DNA of 38,285 bases. Origin: a bacterium (GTDB lineage Bacteria > Actinomycetota > Acidimicrobiia > Acidimicrobiales > CATQHL01). The stretch is from the NCBI GenBank assembly GCA_026706565.1, contig JAPOYM010000173.1, positions 1 through 38,285 on the forward strand, read 5' to 3'. Positions within the stretch are counted from its first letter, which is position 1, and every line of letters starts with the position of its first letter. Positions 1-7,013 of this stretch are shown piece after piece. A program made the translations under genes and the position numbers. Under the pieces are notes generated by a model that saw only the letters and a program-made list of their open reading frames with translations, was not told the DNA's origin and searched no databases.

Positions 1-131
1 CCACCGGCGCCAACGAGACCGCCGGCCGCTTCTGCCGCGGCCACTTCGACCTGCCGATGCGCAACTGCACCGTCACCCTCGACGGCGAGACGGTCGTGGA
101 CCGGGGCCGACTGCGAGCCGACCTGCACTGA
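1..131 (+). CDS. 3' end of an unidentified protein
   Basis: An open frame enters from the left edge and stops at the TGA ending at 131, giving about 42 C-terminal residues. The visible motifs are GRFCRGHFDLPMRNC and LDGETVVDRGRL. The HFDLPMRNC stretch followed by a short strand of the type LDGExVV loosely recalls the C-terminus of 2,5-dihydroxypyridine dioxygenase/M29-aminopeptidase-like metal enzymes, but this is a weak impression from too few residues. The frame lies on the plus strand upstream of a toxin remnant. After its stop the sequence turns abruptly AT-rich, so the gene probably ends an unrelated transcription unit. Confidence 0.5.
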   Translation, partial: TGANETAGRFCRGHFDLPMRNCTVTLDGETVVDRGRLRADLH

Positions 132-173
132 CGAAACGACTTCTAGATTCTTATGCTGTTCTACTATATATTG

Positions 174-179
174 ATATAC
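174..179 (+). promoter_or_regulatory. Candidate -10 element before the toxin remnant
   Basis: The 55-base gap 132-186 is far more AT-rich than the rest of the window (TTCTACTATATATTGATATA). It contains TATACT at 174-179, eight bases before the ATG at 187. No convincing -35 hexamer is visible at the usual distance. This fits a toxin/antitoxin promoter, but the assignment rests on the -10 match and base composition only. Confidence 0.35.
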
Positions 180-186
180 TCAATGC

Positions 187-437
187 ATGAAGATCCTGAC
201 GTCGGCCTACCGACACGGCGTGTCCGATGACGCGATTCGACACGCCTGGAAGAACGCATTGGGCTTCCACGACATCGAACCCGACCACGACCGCCGAAGA
301 GTCTCTGCATCGGCTCGGATCCGGCTGGTAACCTCCTTGAAGTGCTCTACTTCTGGATTGCGGACGACAATGTGGTCATTCACGCCATGCGACTCAGGCG
401 CAGGTTCCGGCACTATCTGACGAAAGGAAGGCAATGA
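187..437 (+). pseudogene. Frameshifted toxin-like gene (BrnT/DUF4258-type small protein)
   Basis: The ORF track shows a 77-residue frame from 187, but its second half is not protein-like. Reading on in the -1 frame from about position 303 gives CIGSDPAGNLLEVLYFW followed by DDNVVIHAMRLRRRFRHYL. This is the usual C-terminal half of small actinobacterial toxin-like proteins whose N-terminus reads RHGVSDDAIRHAWKNAL. Restoring one C in GTCTCTGCATC (about 301-305) joins the halves into a protein of about 83 residues. Its TGA (435-437) then overlaps the next ATG (434) as ATGA, typical of a toxin-antitoxin pair. The single-base loss therefore looks real or is a sequencing error. The family (small RNase-like toxins) is recognised by pattern only. 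Confidence 0.7.
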
Positions 438-664
438 GTCAGAATTCTCAAAGAACACTAGGAGATGAGGAACTTACAGCTATCGCCATCGAATTTGAGA
501 AACGTGAATTCACACACGAGGAACTCGTCGCAATCGCAGCAACCCGCCGGAGCACGCCACGACCGATTGCAGGGCGGCCCTCGGCGAGAGACGACGGGCA
601 AGGCTGCAACCCGGTCGAGGATGGCTCGGGCCACATTGCGCAAGCTCGCGCGGATTCGCGATAG
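434..664 (+). CDS. Antitoxin-like gene, C-terminus probably shifted
   Basis: A good ribosome-binding site (AAGGAAGG) precedes this ATG, which overlaps the stop of the repaired toxin. The N-terminal 45 residues (LGDEELTAIAIEFEKREF, then EELVAIAATRR) match the linker region of RHH/CopG-type antitoxins paired with BrnT-like toxins. From about residue 48 the frame (RDDGQGCNPVEDGSGH) no longer looks like an RHH domain. The alternative frame ending at 713 reads ATLRKLARIRDSDCSPSLV, which resembles the helix-turn-helix of an RHH fold. A frameshift near 575-600 is therefore plausible and the gene may be dead. It could instead be a genuine short protein of unknown fold. Confidence 0.45.
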   Translation: MSQNSQRTLGDEELTAIAIEFEKREFTHEELVAIAATRRSTPRPIAGRPSARDDGQGCNPVEDGSGHIAQARADSR

Positions 665-734
665 CGACTGTTCCCCCTCGCTCGTGAGGCTTCTCCGGCC
701 CCTCTCGCCATGAGCGTCCCGCGCCTGCCTACCG

Positions 735-1232
735 ATGCGCGACCCCGATGGCACTGTCCGCCCCTTCGAGAACGAGGCCGCCGATGAGGTGGCGGCGTCC
801 CTCGGCCTCACCGTCCGGAATCCCGAGACGCCCGAACTGCTCGGAACCACGTTCCTCCTCGTCGAGCCGACCGTCAGTGAGCACGACCTTGTGGTCGCCA
901 TCGAACGGTACTGGTGGCCGGCGCTGGAGGAGGACGACTTCAACGCGGTCGTCGAGGGCGACGAGGGCCTGCTCCATCCGAGACCGCGCAGCGACCCGGT
1001 GCTGGCAAGCTTCCGCGACGCGGACGATGAGACGGCGCGCGACCCCGTCAAGATGCATGTCAAGGCCCCGGCTGGATTCAGCGCGCACAACGGCGACGCT
1101 GGCACGTTCGTCGGCAGTCTCTCCCACGAGGCCGTAGTGTTCGAGTTCGCCAGCAAGCCCTACGGAGCCGACTGGACCGGGCGGCTCGTGGCCGAAGTCG
1201 ACCTTGACACATCGGAGGGCGAGGGATCGTGA
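735..1232 (+). CDS. C-terminal piece of a GHKL-ATPase-like defence protein (truncated)
   Basis: This 165-residue frame has the segments GTTFLLVEPTVSEHDLV, AIERYWWPALEEDDF and HPRPRSDPVL. They resemble the transducer region that follows the GHKL (Hsp90/MutL/MORC-like) ATPase fold in proteins coded beside DNA methyltransferases. None of the ATPase motifs (N-box, DxGxG, GxxG) is present, so the N-terminal half is missing. The frame is open only back to the TGA at 711-713, and no upstream fragment is visible. No good ribosome-binding site precedes ATG 735. The stop overlaps the next start (GTGA at 1229-1232), so the gene belongs to the operon that ends with the methyltransferase. The identification is by resemblance and needs a profile search. 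Confidence 0.45.
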   Translation: MRDPDGTVRPFENEAADEVAASLGLTVRNPETPELLGTTFLLVEPTVSEHDLVVAIERYWWPALEEDDFNAVVEGDEGLLHPRPRSDPVLASFRDADDETARDPVKMHVKAPAGFSAHNGDAGTFVGSLSHEAVVFEFASKPYGADWTGRLVAEVDLDTSEGEGS

Positions 1233-2209
1233 GCTCCGAATCCCGAATCGTGCGTCCCTTCCGAAGCACGCCACTGGACAAGGTTCTCAACTCGACCAGC
1301 GTCCTGTTCGGGGATCAGGTTTGCGAGGCGGATGCGGGCATCACGGTTGCCGATCCCGAAAGCTTCGCCCGCAGGAGCGGCCAGATCGTCTGGGCACCGG
1401 AGAGCGAGTTCGAGGACTTCAAGCGGGCGCTCGTGCTCGGGGCGTCCGACCTGGACGTCGAACCGTCGGCGCTAGGACTGCTGGCCGTCGCCTCAACCTC
1501 GTACATCAAGCGATCCGAAATCGTGTACCACCGTCCGCTCTCCGAGTTGGACGACCTCCAGCGGGTTACCTCGATTACAGATGGGCAGCGGCCGGTGCCG
1601 TTCCGAACGGGCTTCCACGGGGCGACGCTGGAGGTGTACGTGCTGCTCCTGCGGCAAGTTGAGAAGCGCCCACTCCGTCCATGGCGGAAGGGCACCTGGA
1701 TTTCCCGCGCTAAGTTCAGGATCGACGTCGAGAAGGGCGCGGCGCTCTTCCGTCCGATCCCGCTTGACGACGAGGCGCGCGAGCGCCTGGGGCTTCCCTC
1801 CGGTGCCGTGCGTTACGTCGACCTGGACGACCACGACGTCCTGGCGCCGTTCGAGGATTCCGAGCCGCCTCGCTTCTACATCGACGCGGACCTGCTCAAC
1901 AGGCTGGGTGCCCACCAGAACTCGCCGGCGGCGCGGGCGATCCAGGCGCAGTTGGCGCAGGACTTCATCGCCGCCGTCGTACATCGAGCCGCCGGCGAGG
2001 CACAACTCGACACGCATGCGTGGGAGGACGTCGAGTCCTCGCTGCTCGGCCGGGTCCTGCGCTTCACCGCCGGATCGGGTGCCTCCCGAGACGACCGGCA
2101 GCTGCTCCTCAAGCAGGTGAAGGACAACGCAGAGCGAACATTGGCGCGAACCGAGCACGCGATCGACGTCAGGAAGGCGCTGATCGACTCGCTGGAGGCC
2201 GACTCTTGA
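1229..2209 (+). CDS. Unrecognised 326-residue protein of a methyltransferase operon
   Basis: A GTG start overlaps the preceding stop as GTGA. The protein is intact, soluble and acidic, with no signal peptide or membrane segment. It opens with IVRPFRSTPLDKVLNSTSVLFG, shows a central segment VPFRTGFHGATLEVYVLLLR and then TWISRAKFRIDV. It ends in a helical, probably coiled region (LLLKQVKDNAERTLARTEH). I do not recognise a family, and no catalytic motif (PD-DxK, HNH, Walker A) is evident. Position between a GHKL-like fragment and a C5 methyltransferase suggests a restriction or defence accessory subunit. The repeated mix of strand and helix followed by a C-terminal helix would suit an adaptor. 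This role is inference from neighbours only. Confidence 0.6.
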   Translation: MSSESRIVRPFRSTPLDKVLNSTSVLFGDQVCEADAGITVADPESFARRSGQIVWAPESEFEDFKRALVLGASDLDVEPSALGLLAVASTSYIKRSEIVYHRPLSELDDLQRVTSITDGQRPVPFRTGFHGATLEVYVLLLRQVEKRPLRPWRKGTWISRAKFRIDVEKGAALFRPIPLDDEARERLGLPSGAVRYVDLDDHDVLAPFEDSEPPRFYIDADLLNRLGAHQNSPAARAIQAQLAQDFIAAVVHRAAGEAQLDTHAWEDVESSLLGRVLRFTAGSGASRDDRQLLLKQVKDNAERTLARTEHAIDVRKALIDSLEADS

Positions 2210-2593
2210 GGTATCGGGCGCTGTCGAGGTCGAAGTGCGTGGAGTTGGCCCGCCGGATGGTGGCGGGCGAGACCCCCGTGCGTGCTCACCAGGATGTACG
2301 CCCGCGGGTCAGCTGTCGGCGGCCTCGACCATCTCGATTCCGCCACCGCCGTCAAAGGCACTGACTTCTGGCGGAGCTACGTCCTGCGGGTCCGGACCGC
2401 CACTGCGCCTTCTGTCGTGCGGGCGTTCGTGGCAATGCAGGCGGCGCATCCCCTGAAGACCGATGACCTCCGGGTCTTGGCCAAGGCGCTGACCAAGACC
2501 TGGGCAAACGTCGTACCGGTGATCTACGACGACGATGACGCCCGGGCACTGATCGACGAGTTGCGCCGGGAGATGTCCCCGATCAGCTCATGA
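2206..2593 (+). pseudogene. Small operon gene, apparently frameshifted
   Basis: Two half-frames abut here. Starting with TTG at 2206 (overlapping the previous TGA) the sequence reads RYRALSRSKCVELARRMVAGE, a credible N-terminal helix. That frame degenerates after about 2275. The ORF listed from GTG 2282 then gives a protein-like C-terminal part (DFWRSYVLRVRTATAPSVV, then DLRVLAKALTKTWANVV and a DDDDARALIDELRRE tail) and ends overlapping the methyltransferase ATG as ATGA. A frameshift around 2270-2285 joining them would give about 128 residues. Alternatively the 103-residue ORF is a separate gene with a GTG start lacking a ribosome-binding site. No family is recognised. Confidence 0.45.
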
Positions 2594-4002
2594 TGAGCCC
2601 GGTGCCTGGACCGGTCGAGCGCGTCAAACCGGGGACGCTTGCCGTTGGTCCAAGGGAGCGCTTCGCGTGGGAAGGGACGCGGGGAGTCCACACGCTTGAA
2701 CTCGGGGCGTTGGATCTCCGGTCGTTCGTGGAACTTCCTGGAGCGATCGGGCTAGTCGGCGACGGCCGCCCGGATCCCAAGGGAGATTGGTGGAGTGCCT
2801 ACCTGGTCGGTGAGCGCCCGGCGCCGGTTGCCGAGCCCGCCTCCGATCGACCGCTGCGGGCCGTGGATCTGTTCTGCGGCACCGGCGGACTGGCCTTGGG
2901 GGTGGCGCAGCTGGCCGCCGAGTTGGGCGTCCGGATGGTGACCGAGATGGTCGCGGACTCCGACGCCGAGGCGGTCGCGGTCTACGCCGCCAACCACGAC
3001 ACGCGGCTGCGCTGCATCAAGTCGGTCTCATCGCTCCTCGACTACCGCGTCAGGGGTAGGAGCGCGGATGCGGGCTTCGTCTACCCCCCGGAGATCGTGG
3101 ATCCAGGTCTCGCCGAGGCGGTGGGCGGGGTCGACGTGGTGATGGCGGGTCCGCCGTGCCAGGGTCACTCGAATCTGAACAACCGCACGCGCCGCAGCGA
3201 CAGGCGCAACACCTACTACCTGACGGTGCCGGCGTTCGCCGTTGCCGCCAGCGCACGCATGGCGATCATCGAGAACGTACCGGAGGTGGAGCACGACGAC
3301 AGACAGGTGGTCGAGGTGGCCCAGCGGCTCTTCGAGGCCGCGGGATACGGCGTGGTGCGCGGCACGCTCCGGGCTGACGCCATGGGCTGGCCGCAGACGC
3401 GGCGGCGCTCGTTCCTCGTGGCCCGGCGGGACGCCGCCCCGATCCCTCTCGACGTCGTCGCCGAGGCGCTGGCCGATGCGGGGCCGCGGACACTCGAGTG
3501 GGCGATCGGTGACCTCACCGACCGCGAGGACTGCGGCATCATGGACGTGGCGTCGGAGATGAGTCCGGAGAATCGGGAGCGGGTGGACTGGCTGTTCGAC
3601 AACGGTGAGTACGATCTGCCCAATGCGTGGCGCCCCGAGTGTCACCGCGACGGCACGACCTACGGCTCGGTTTACGGCCGGATGTGGCCCGACAAGCCCG
3701 CCCCCACGATCACCACCGGTTTCATGACGCCCGGACGGGGCCGCTACGTGCATCCGACCAGACGCCGCACACTGACCCCGCGGGAGGCCGCACGGATTCA
3801 GGGGTTCCCCGACACGTACCGCTTCGTGGCAGACCCGCGGCATCCGCCGTCGCGAGCGAAGCTGGCCAAGTGGATCGGCGACGCCGTGCCGATGCCCCTC
3901 GGCTACGGCGCGGCCCTGTCGGCACTGGGCCCGGGTCTCGACGCCACCGGTGGCTCCGGTTCGTCAGGCGGGACCGACAGTGACACGCACCTTGACAACT
4001 GA
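2590..4002 (+). CDS. DNA (cytosine-5) methyltransferase
   Basis: This 470-residue enzyme transfers a methyl group from S-adenosylmethionine to cytosine C5 in DNA. Motif I is VDLFCGTGGLALG (about residue 93), and motif IV is MAGPPCQGHSNLNNRT with the catalytic cysteine (about residue 190). Motif VI is IIENVPE and motif VIII is WPQTRRRSFLVARR. Motifs IX and X are spread over PAPTITTGFMTPGRGRYVHP, REAARIQGFPDTYRF and KWIGDAVPMPLGYGAAL. All key residues are present, so it should be active. A roughly 90-residue N-terminal extension precedes motif I. ATG 2590 (or 2593) overlaps the stop of the upstream frame, so it is the last gene of the coupled operon from 735. No restriction nuclease or Vsr gene lies next to it, so it may be the surviving modification part of an eroded system. 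Confidence 0.93.
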   Translation: MMSPVPGPVERVKPGTLAVGPRERFAWEGTRGVHTLELGALDLRSFVELPGAIGLVGDGRPDPKGDWWSAYLVGERPAPVAEPASDRPLRAVDLFCGTGGLALGVAQLAAELGVRMVTEMVADSDAEAVAVYAANHDTRLRCIKSVSSLLDYRVRGRSADAGFVYPPEIVDPGLAEAVGGVDVVMAGPPCQGHSNLNNRTRRSDRRNTYYLTVPAFAVAASARMAIIENVPEVEHDDRQVVEVAQRLFEAAGYGVVRGTLRADAMGWPQTRRRSFLVARRDAAPIPLDVVAEALADAGPRTLEWAIGDLTDREDCGIMDVASEMSPENRERVDWLFDNGEYDLPNAWRPECHRDGTTYGSVYGRMWPDKPAPTITTGFMTPGRGRYVHPTRRRTLTPREAARIQGFPDTYRFVADPRHPPSRAKLAKWIGDAVPMPLGYGAALSALGPGLDATGGSGSSGGTDSDTHLDN

Positions 4003-4124
4003 AGAGTGACGCCAGCCCGCTCCGCGACCCTCACAGGTGATAGCCAGCAGGCGGGGCCGGGGGGCGACAGCCTCGGGGGGTTGGCGATTGAAGAGCGGCG
4101 CTGGCCCGCTGCGCGATCCTCTTG
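4000..4124 (+). repeat. Imperfect direct repeat after the methyltransferase
   Basis: Two copies of about 35 bases start near 4000 and 4088: TGAAGAGTGACGCCAGCCCG continuing CTCCGCGACCCTC, and TGAAGAGCGGCGCTGGCCCG continuing CTGCGCGATCCTC. The period is about 87 bases, and roughly seven differences separate them. The copies fill most of the gap between the convergent methyltransferase and protease genes. Neither matches the REP-like palindrome found elsewhere. The function is unknown. Confidence 0.6.
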
Positions 4125-4136
4125 GGGCCGTGTCGG

Positions 4137-4493
4137 CTAGAGGCGGCGCATCACCTTGCGGAGTTCATTGTTGACGGGGTCCACGGCGAAACCGCCGGAA
4201 CCCAGGGCCGTGACGCCCAGCAGCGGATCGACGTCGTCGGGGCCGAAGATGACGATGCCGCCCAGCCTGCGCCCCTCGAACTCCATCTGGGCGAGAGCCG
4301 TCTGAGTGTGGAACTCGCTGCCGTCGGCGAGCAGGTAGACAGCGTCCTCCAGCGGCTCGACGCCGATCGCTTCAAGGTGCCGGCGCGGCACGACCGAGTC
4401 GATCGCCCCGGTGTCCACCACGAACTCGCCCTCCCAGCAGCGCTGCGAGTCCGCTGGATTCCTGATCGTCACGTCTACACGGGTCTCGCCCAT
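4137..4493 (-). CDS. Clan AA (retropepsin-like) aspartic protease
   Basis: The 118-residue protein starts at the ATG complementary to 4491-4493, with a strong ribosome-binding site (GGGAGGG) just upstream. The longer frame in the ORF track runs into non-coding sequence. The active-site loop is FVVDTGAIDSVVPRRHLEAI (DTG with a following hydrophobic segment). A flap-like LLADGSEF and the C-terminal LLGVTALGSGGFAVDP follow. This is the layout of single-domain bacterial retropepsin-like proteases, which would dimerise to form one active site. There is no signal peptide, so it is probably cytoplasmic. It stands alone downstream of coaBC on the same strand, next to the accessory island. Its substrate is unknown. 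Many relatives are of toxin-antitoxin or unknown context. Confidence 0.8.
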   Translation of the reverse strand: MGETRVDVTIRNPADSQRCWEGEFVVDTGAIDSVVPRRHLEAIGVEPLEDAVYLLADGSEFHTQTALAQMEFEGRRLGGIVIFGPDDVDPLLGVTALGSGGFAVDPVNNELRKVMRRL

Positions 4494-4640
4494 GGTGGTC
4501 CCTCCCTCTCTCGATGTGAGGACTCGTCCTCTCGGCGGCAGGCCCGGATCCGGCTGCGGCGGCTCGAGCTGATCCGACCTGGGTGCGACCATACTCGATC
4601 CCGGAGCTTTGTAACGCCCTGACAATGATTTACGGATGAT

Positions 4641-4656
4641 TCTGAAACATTTCAGA
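4641..4656. repeat. Short perfect inverted repeat upstream of the protease
   Basis: TCTGAAACATTTCAGA has perfect 7-base arms around a 2-base centre. It lies in the AT-richer gap between the coaBC stop and the protease start, about 150 bases before the latter. No T-run follows it in the direction of coaBC transcription, so it is not an obvious terminator. It may be a regulator-binding site. Nothing else in the 184-base gap is recognisable. Confidence 0.4.
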
Positions 4657-4677
4657 TCACCCATCGCGTCGTACCAG

Positions 4678-5883
4678 TCAGCGAGCGGCGCGCAGGGCCA
4701 CGACGCGGTCGAGGATCGCCTGAGCCACCTGGCGTTTGGATGTGAGCGGGACCGCGGTGCGGCCCGCAGCGTCGAGGAGGACCACCTCGTTGGTGTCACC
4801 GTCGAACCCGACGCTCGGCGCCGAGACGTCGTTGACGACGATGAGATCGGCGCCCTTCGTGCGCAGCTTGGCCTCGGCGTTAGCCAGAACGTCGCTGGTC
4901 TCGGCGGCGAAGCCGACCAGGGTCTCCACTTGGCCGCCGCGGCCCAGTTCCGCCAGGATGTCCGGGGTCGGCTCGAGAGTGACGGTGCGCGCCTCGCCGG
5001 ACTTCTTGATCTTGTCCGCCGCCGGCGCCGCCGGACGGTAGTCGGCCACCGCGGCGGCCATCACAACCACCTCGGCGGGGAGCCGGTCCACGACCGCGGC
5101 GCGCAGCTCCTCGGCGGTCTCCACCAGCACTAGGTCCACGCTGTCGGGCAGCGGGCGCCGCACCGTTGCGACGAGGGAGACCTTGGCGCCCCGGGCCGCT
5201 GCCTCCACTGCGACCGCGTAGCCCTGCTTGCCCGACGAGCGGTTGCCGACGAAGCGCACCGGGTCGATCGGTTCGCGGGTTCCGCCCGCCGTCACGAGCA
5301 CTCGCAGCCCGACCATGTCCCTGACGGGGGCCTGAGGGCCTGCAGCCAGGGCCTCCGCGGCGGCGGCCAGGATCGACTCTGGAGCAGCCAGGCGGCCGGC
5401 GCCCGTATCGCCGCCGGCGAGGCGGCCCTCCTCCGGCGCGACGACGGTCACGCCGCGCTCGGCGAGCAGGCGGAGGTTGTCCCGCACGGCGGGGTGCTCC
5501 CACATCTCGGTGTGCATCGCGGGGCACACCACCACCGGCGCCCGGGTCGCCAGAAGGGTGGCGCTCAGCAGGTCGCCAGCCAGGCCGGCGGCGTAAGCGC
5601 CGATCACCCGGGCGGTGGCGGGACACACCACGACAAGATCGGCCTGCTGCCCGAGGGTGACGTGAGGGATCGGATCGTCGTCGTCGAAGAGCGAGAGGCG
5701 GGCCCGCTCGCTGGCCAGCGCCGAGAACGTGGCCTCGCCCACGAAACGCTTCGCCGCGGGGGTCAGAACCGGCGTGACATGGGCGCCCGCGTCGACGAGG
5801 CGCCGACAGACCTCGACGGCCTTGTAGGCGGCGATCCCACCGCTGACGGCGAGAACGACGCGGCGTCCGGCGAACGCCCTCAT
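4678..5883 (-). CDS. coaBC: Bifunctional phosphopantothenoylcysteine decarboxylase / phosphopantothenate-cysteine ligase
   Basis: The enzyme makes 4'-phosphopantetheine for coenzyme A in two steps. The N-terminal flavin-binding CoaC domain (about residues 1-180) has VVLAVSGGIAAYKAVEVCRR, the catalytic histidine in IPHVTLGQQADL, and PAMHTEMWEHP, the PAMH variant usual in actinobacteria. The C-terminal CoaB domain has LVTAGGTREPIDPVRFVGNR and SSGKQGYAVA, then VVVMAAAVADYRP, KIKKSGE, VGFAAET and KGADLIVVNDVS. These include the dimerisation and CTP-site segments. The length of about 401 residues is normal. I chose ATG 5883; a GTG at 5892 is possible but overlies the GGTGGGG ribosome-binding site. 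It follows rpoZ by a short gap, the common actinobacterial arrangement. Confidence 0.95.
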   Translation of the reverse strand: MRAFAGRRVVLAVSGGIAAYKAVEVCRRLVDAGAHVTPVLTPAAKRFVGEATFSALASERARLSLFDDDDPIPHVTLGQQADLVVVCPATARVIGAYAAGLAGDLLSATLLATRAPVVVCPAMHTEMWEHPAVRDNLRLLAERGVTVVAPEEGRLAGGDTGAGRLAAPESILAAAAEALAAGPQAPVRDMVGLRVLVTAGGTREPIDPVRFVGNRSSGKQGYAVAVEAAARGAKVSLVATVRRPLPDSVDLVLVETAEELRAAVVDRLPAEVVVMAAAVADYRPAAPAADKIKKSGEARTVTLEPTPDILAELGRGGQVETLVGFAAETSDVLANAEAKLRTKGADLIVVNDVSAPSVGFDGDTNEVVLLDAAGRTAVPLTSKRQVAQAILDRVVALRAAR

Positions 5884-5919
5884 CGGCCCCACCGTCGCCG
5901 CACCGGGCGCTCGGCGGCC

Positions 5920-6255
5920 TCAGCCGGCCTGTTCGGGCGGCGCCCCGGCCAGTTCCAGCGTCGGCTCGTCGTCTTCAGACTCCGGGGGATCCTGGACGGT
6001 CACCGCGACGATCTTGCCCTGCTCGATCTCCTGCAGGGCGATCGACAGCGGCTTGCGGGCCGTCGAAGAGACCTGCGGCGGGATCATCCGCCCGAGTCCC
6101 TCGCCGAGTTGGCCGTAGTAGGAGTTGATCTGCCGGGCGCGCGTGGCGCCCAGGGAGACCAGCCGGAACTTGGAGTCGTCGGCCCTCTCGAGCAACTCCT
6201 CCACCGGAGGGTTGATCATGCTGTTGGTGTCATCGCCGACATCGGCTTCACGCAT
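5920..6255 (-). CDS. rpoZ: DNA-directed RNA polymerase omega subunit
   Basis: The 111-residue protein promotes assembly of RNA polymerase by clamping the beta-prime subunit. The omega signature is INPPVEELLERADDSKFRLV followed by SLGATRARQINSYYGQLGEG and KPLSIALQEIEQGKI. The C-terminal acidic tail (ESEDDEPTLELAG) is an unstructured extension seen in actinobacterial omega. ATG 6255 is preceded by GGGGAG at good spacing. The internal ATG at 6219, nearer the family start, has no such site. It lies between gmk and coaBC in the standard order. Confidence 0.93.
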   Translation of the reverse strand: MREADVGDDTNSMINPPVEELLERADDSKFRLVSLGATRARQINSYYGQLGEGLGRMIPPQVSSTARKPLSIALQEIEQGKIVAVTVQDPPESEDDEPTLELAGAPPEQAG

Positions 6256-6354
6256 CGTCGCTCCCCGGAGTGGTCGTGAGGTACATCGTCGGGTCTGGCT
6301 CGACCGCCGACGCAACGCTTCAGTCTACCGAGCGCTCCCGGTGACCCGGCCAGT

Positions 6355-6382
6355 GGATTCCGGCTCTCGCCGGAATGACGAC
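6355..6382. repeat. REP-like palindrome, copy 1
   Basis: GGATTCCGGCTCTCGCCGGA followed by ATGACGAC. The arms ATTCCGGC and GCCGGAAT pair perfectly around a 4-base loop, and the trailing GACGAC is shared with the copy at 17508. It is one of four related intergenic copies in the window, sitting in the 168-base gap between gmk and rpoZ. Confidence 0.75.
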
Positions 6383-6383
6383 G

Positions 6384-6422
6384 GGGCGGGCGGACTGGGC
6401 GGGCGGACCGGGCGGGCGGATC
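6384..6422 (+). repeat. Three tandem 13-base G-rich repeats
   Basis: GGGCGGGCGGACT, GGGCGGGCGGACC and GGGCGGGCGGATC follow each other without gaps, ending just beyond the gmk stop codon. The six G-tracts are separated by loops of 1 and 6 bases, which meets the usual G-quadruplex rule on the plus strand. The gmk-rpoZ mRNA would carry the C-rich complement. It directly abuts the REP-like copy 1. Confidence 0.75.
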
Positions 6423-6423
6423 G

Positions 6424-6972
6424 TTAGCGGCGGCGGTCGTCGATGATCCGCCCCATTTCGGCCACGGTCTCGTCCAGGTCGGCGTTCACGACCATGACCG
6501 CGCCGAGTTCACGGGCGGTTTCCCGCTCGCCGGGCCCGTAGGACAGTCGGGCCCGCACATGGTCCTCGCTGTCGCCCCTCCCGCGCAAGCGGTGCGCCTG
6601 ATCCGAGTCGGACGGCGCTTCGAGGAAGAGCAGCAGCGCCTCCCGGTGGCGGGCGCGCACCTGCCGGGCGCCTTGGACGTCGATCTCCAAGAGGATGTCA
6701 TGGCCCGGCGGCGGATCGGGATGGGGCGTGCCGTAGCGGTACTCGCCGAAGTCGGTCCACTCCAGGAAGCCCCCAGCGGCGATCGCCGCGTCGAAGACGG
6801 CGCGGTCCACGAAGCGGTAGGCGTCGTCGGGCTCGCCGGCGCGCTGCGGCCGAGTCGTCCACGAGCGGCTGAGCCAGAGCCGATCGTCCTGGCTGACGAG
6901 CAGGCGCGCCAACGTGCTCTTGCCGGACCCGCCGGGTCCGGAGAGGACGATCAGCAGTGGTGATGTTGCCAG
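6424..6972 (-). CDS. gmk: Guanylate kinase
   Basis: The enzyme phosphorylates GMP to GDP with ATP. The P-loop LIVLSGPGGSGKSTLARLL lies at the N-terminus, upstream of the ORF-track start. Then come the GMP-site segment SRSWTTRPQRAGEPDDAYRF, ILLEIDVQGARQVRARH, and a lid region with RLRGRGDSEDHVRARL. Between the mihF stop (7014) and the P-loop there is no in-frame ATG, GTG or TTG. The best candidate is CTG at 6970-6972, preceded by GAGGG at about 8 bases. With it the protein is 182 residues, within the family range. Gmk downstream of mihF and upstream of rpoZ is the usual order. The start codon is inference; the enzyme identity is firm. Confidence 0.9.
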   Translation of the reverse strand: MATSPLLIVLSGPGGSGKSTLARLLVSQDDRLWLSRSWTTRPQRAGEPDDAYRFVDRAVFDAAIAAGGFLEWTDFGEYRYGTPHPDPPPGHDILLEIDVQGARQVRARHREALLLFLEAPSDSDQAHRLRGRGDSEDHVRARLSYGPGERETARELGAVMVVNADLDETVAEMGRIIDDRRR

Positions 6973-7013
6973 TCCCGGTGCCCTCGAAGGCCGACGCCAG
7001 CCCTCGAAGGAGG

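Noticed and set aside
4137-4799. 220-residue version of the aspartic protease
   Set aside because: The first 100 residues run into the coaBC 3' end and non-coding sequence. A strong ribosome-binding site supports the ATG at 4493.
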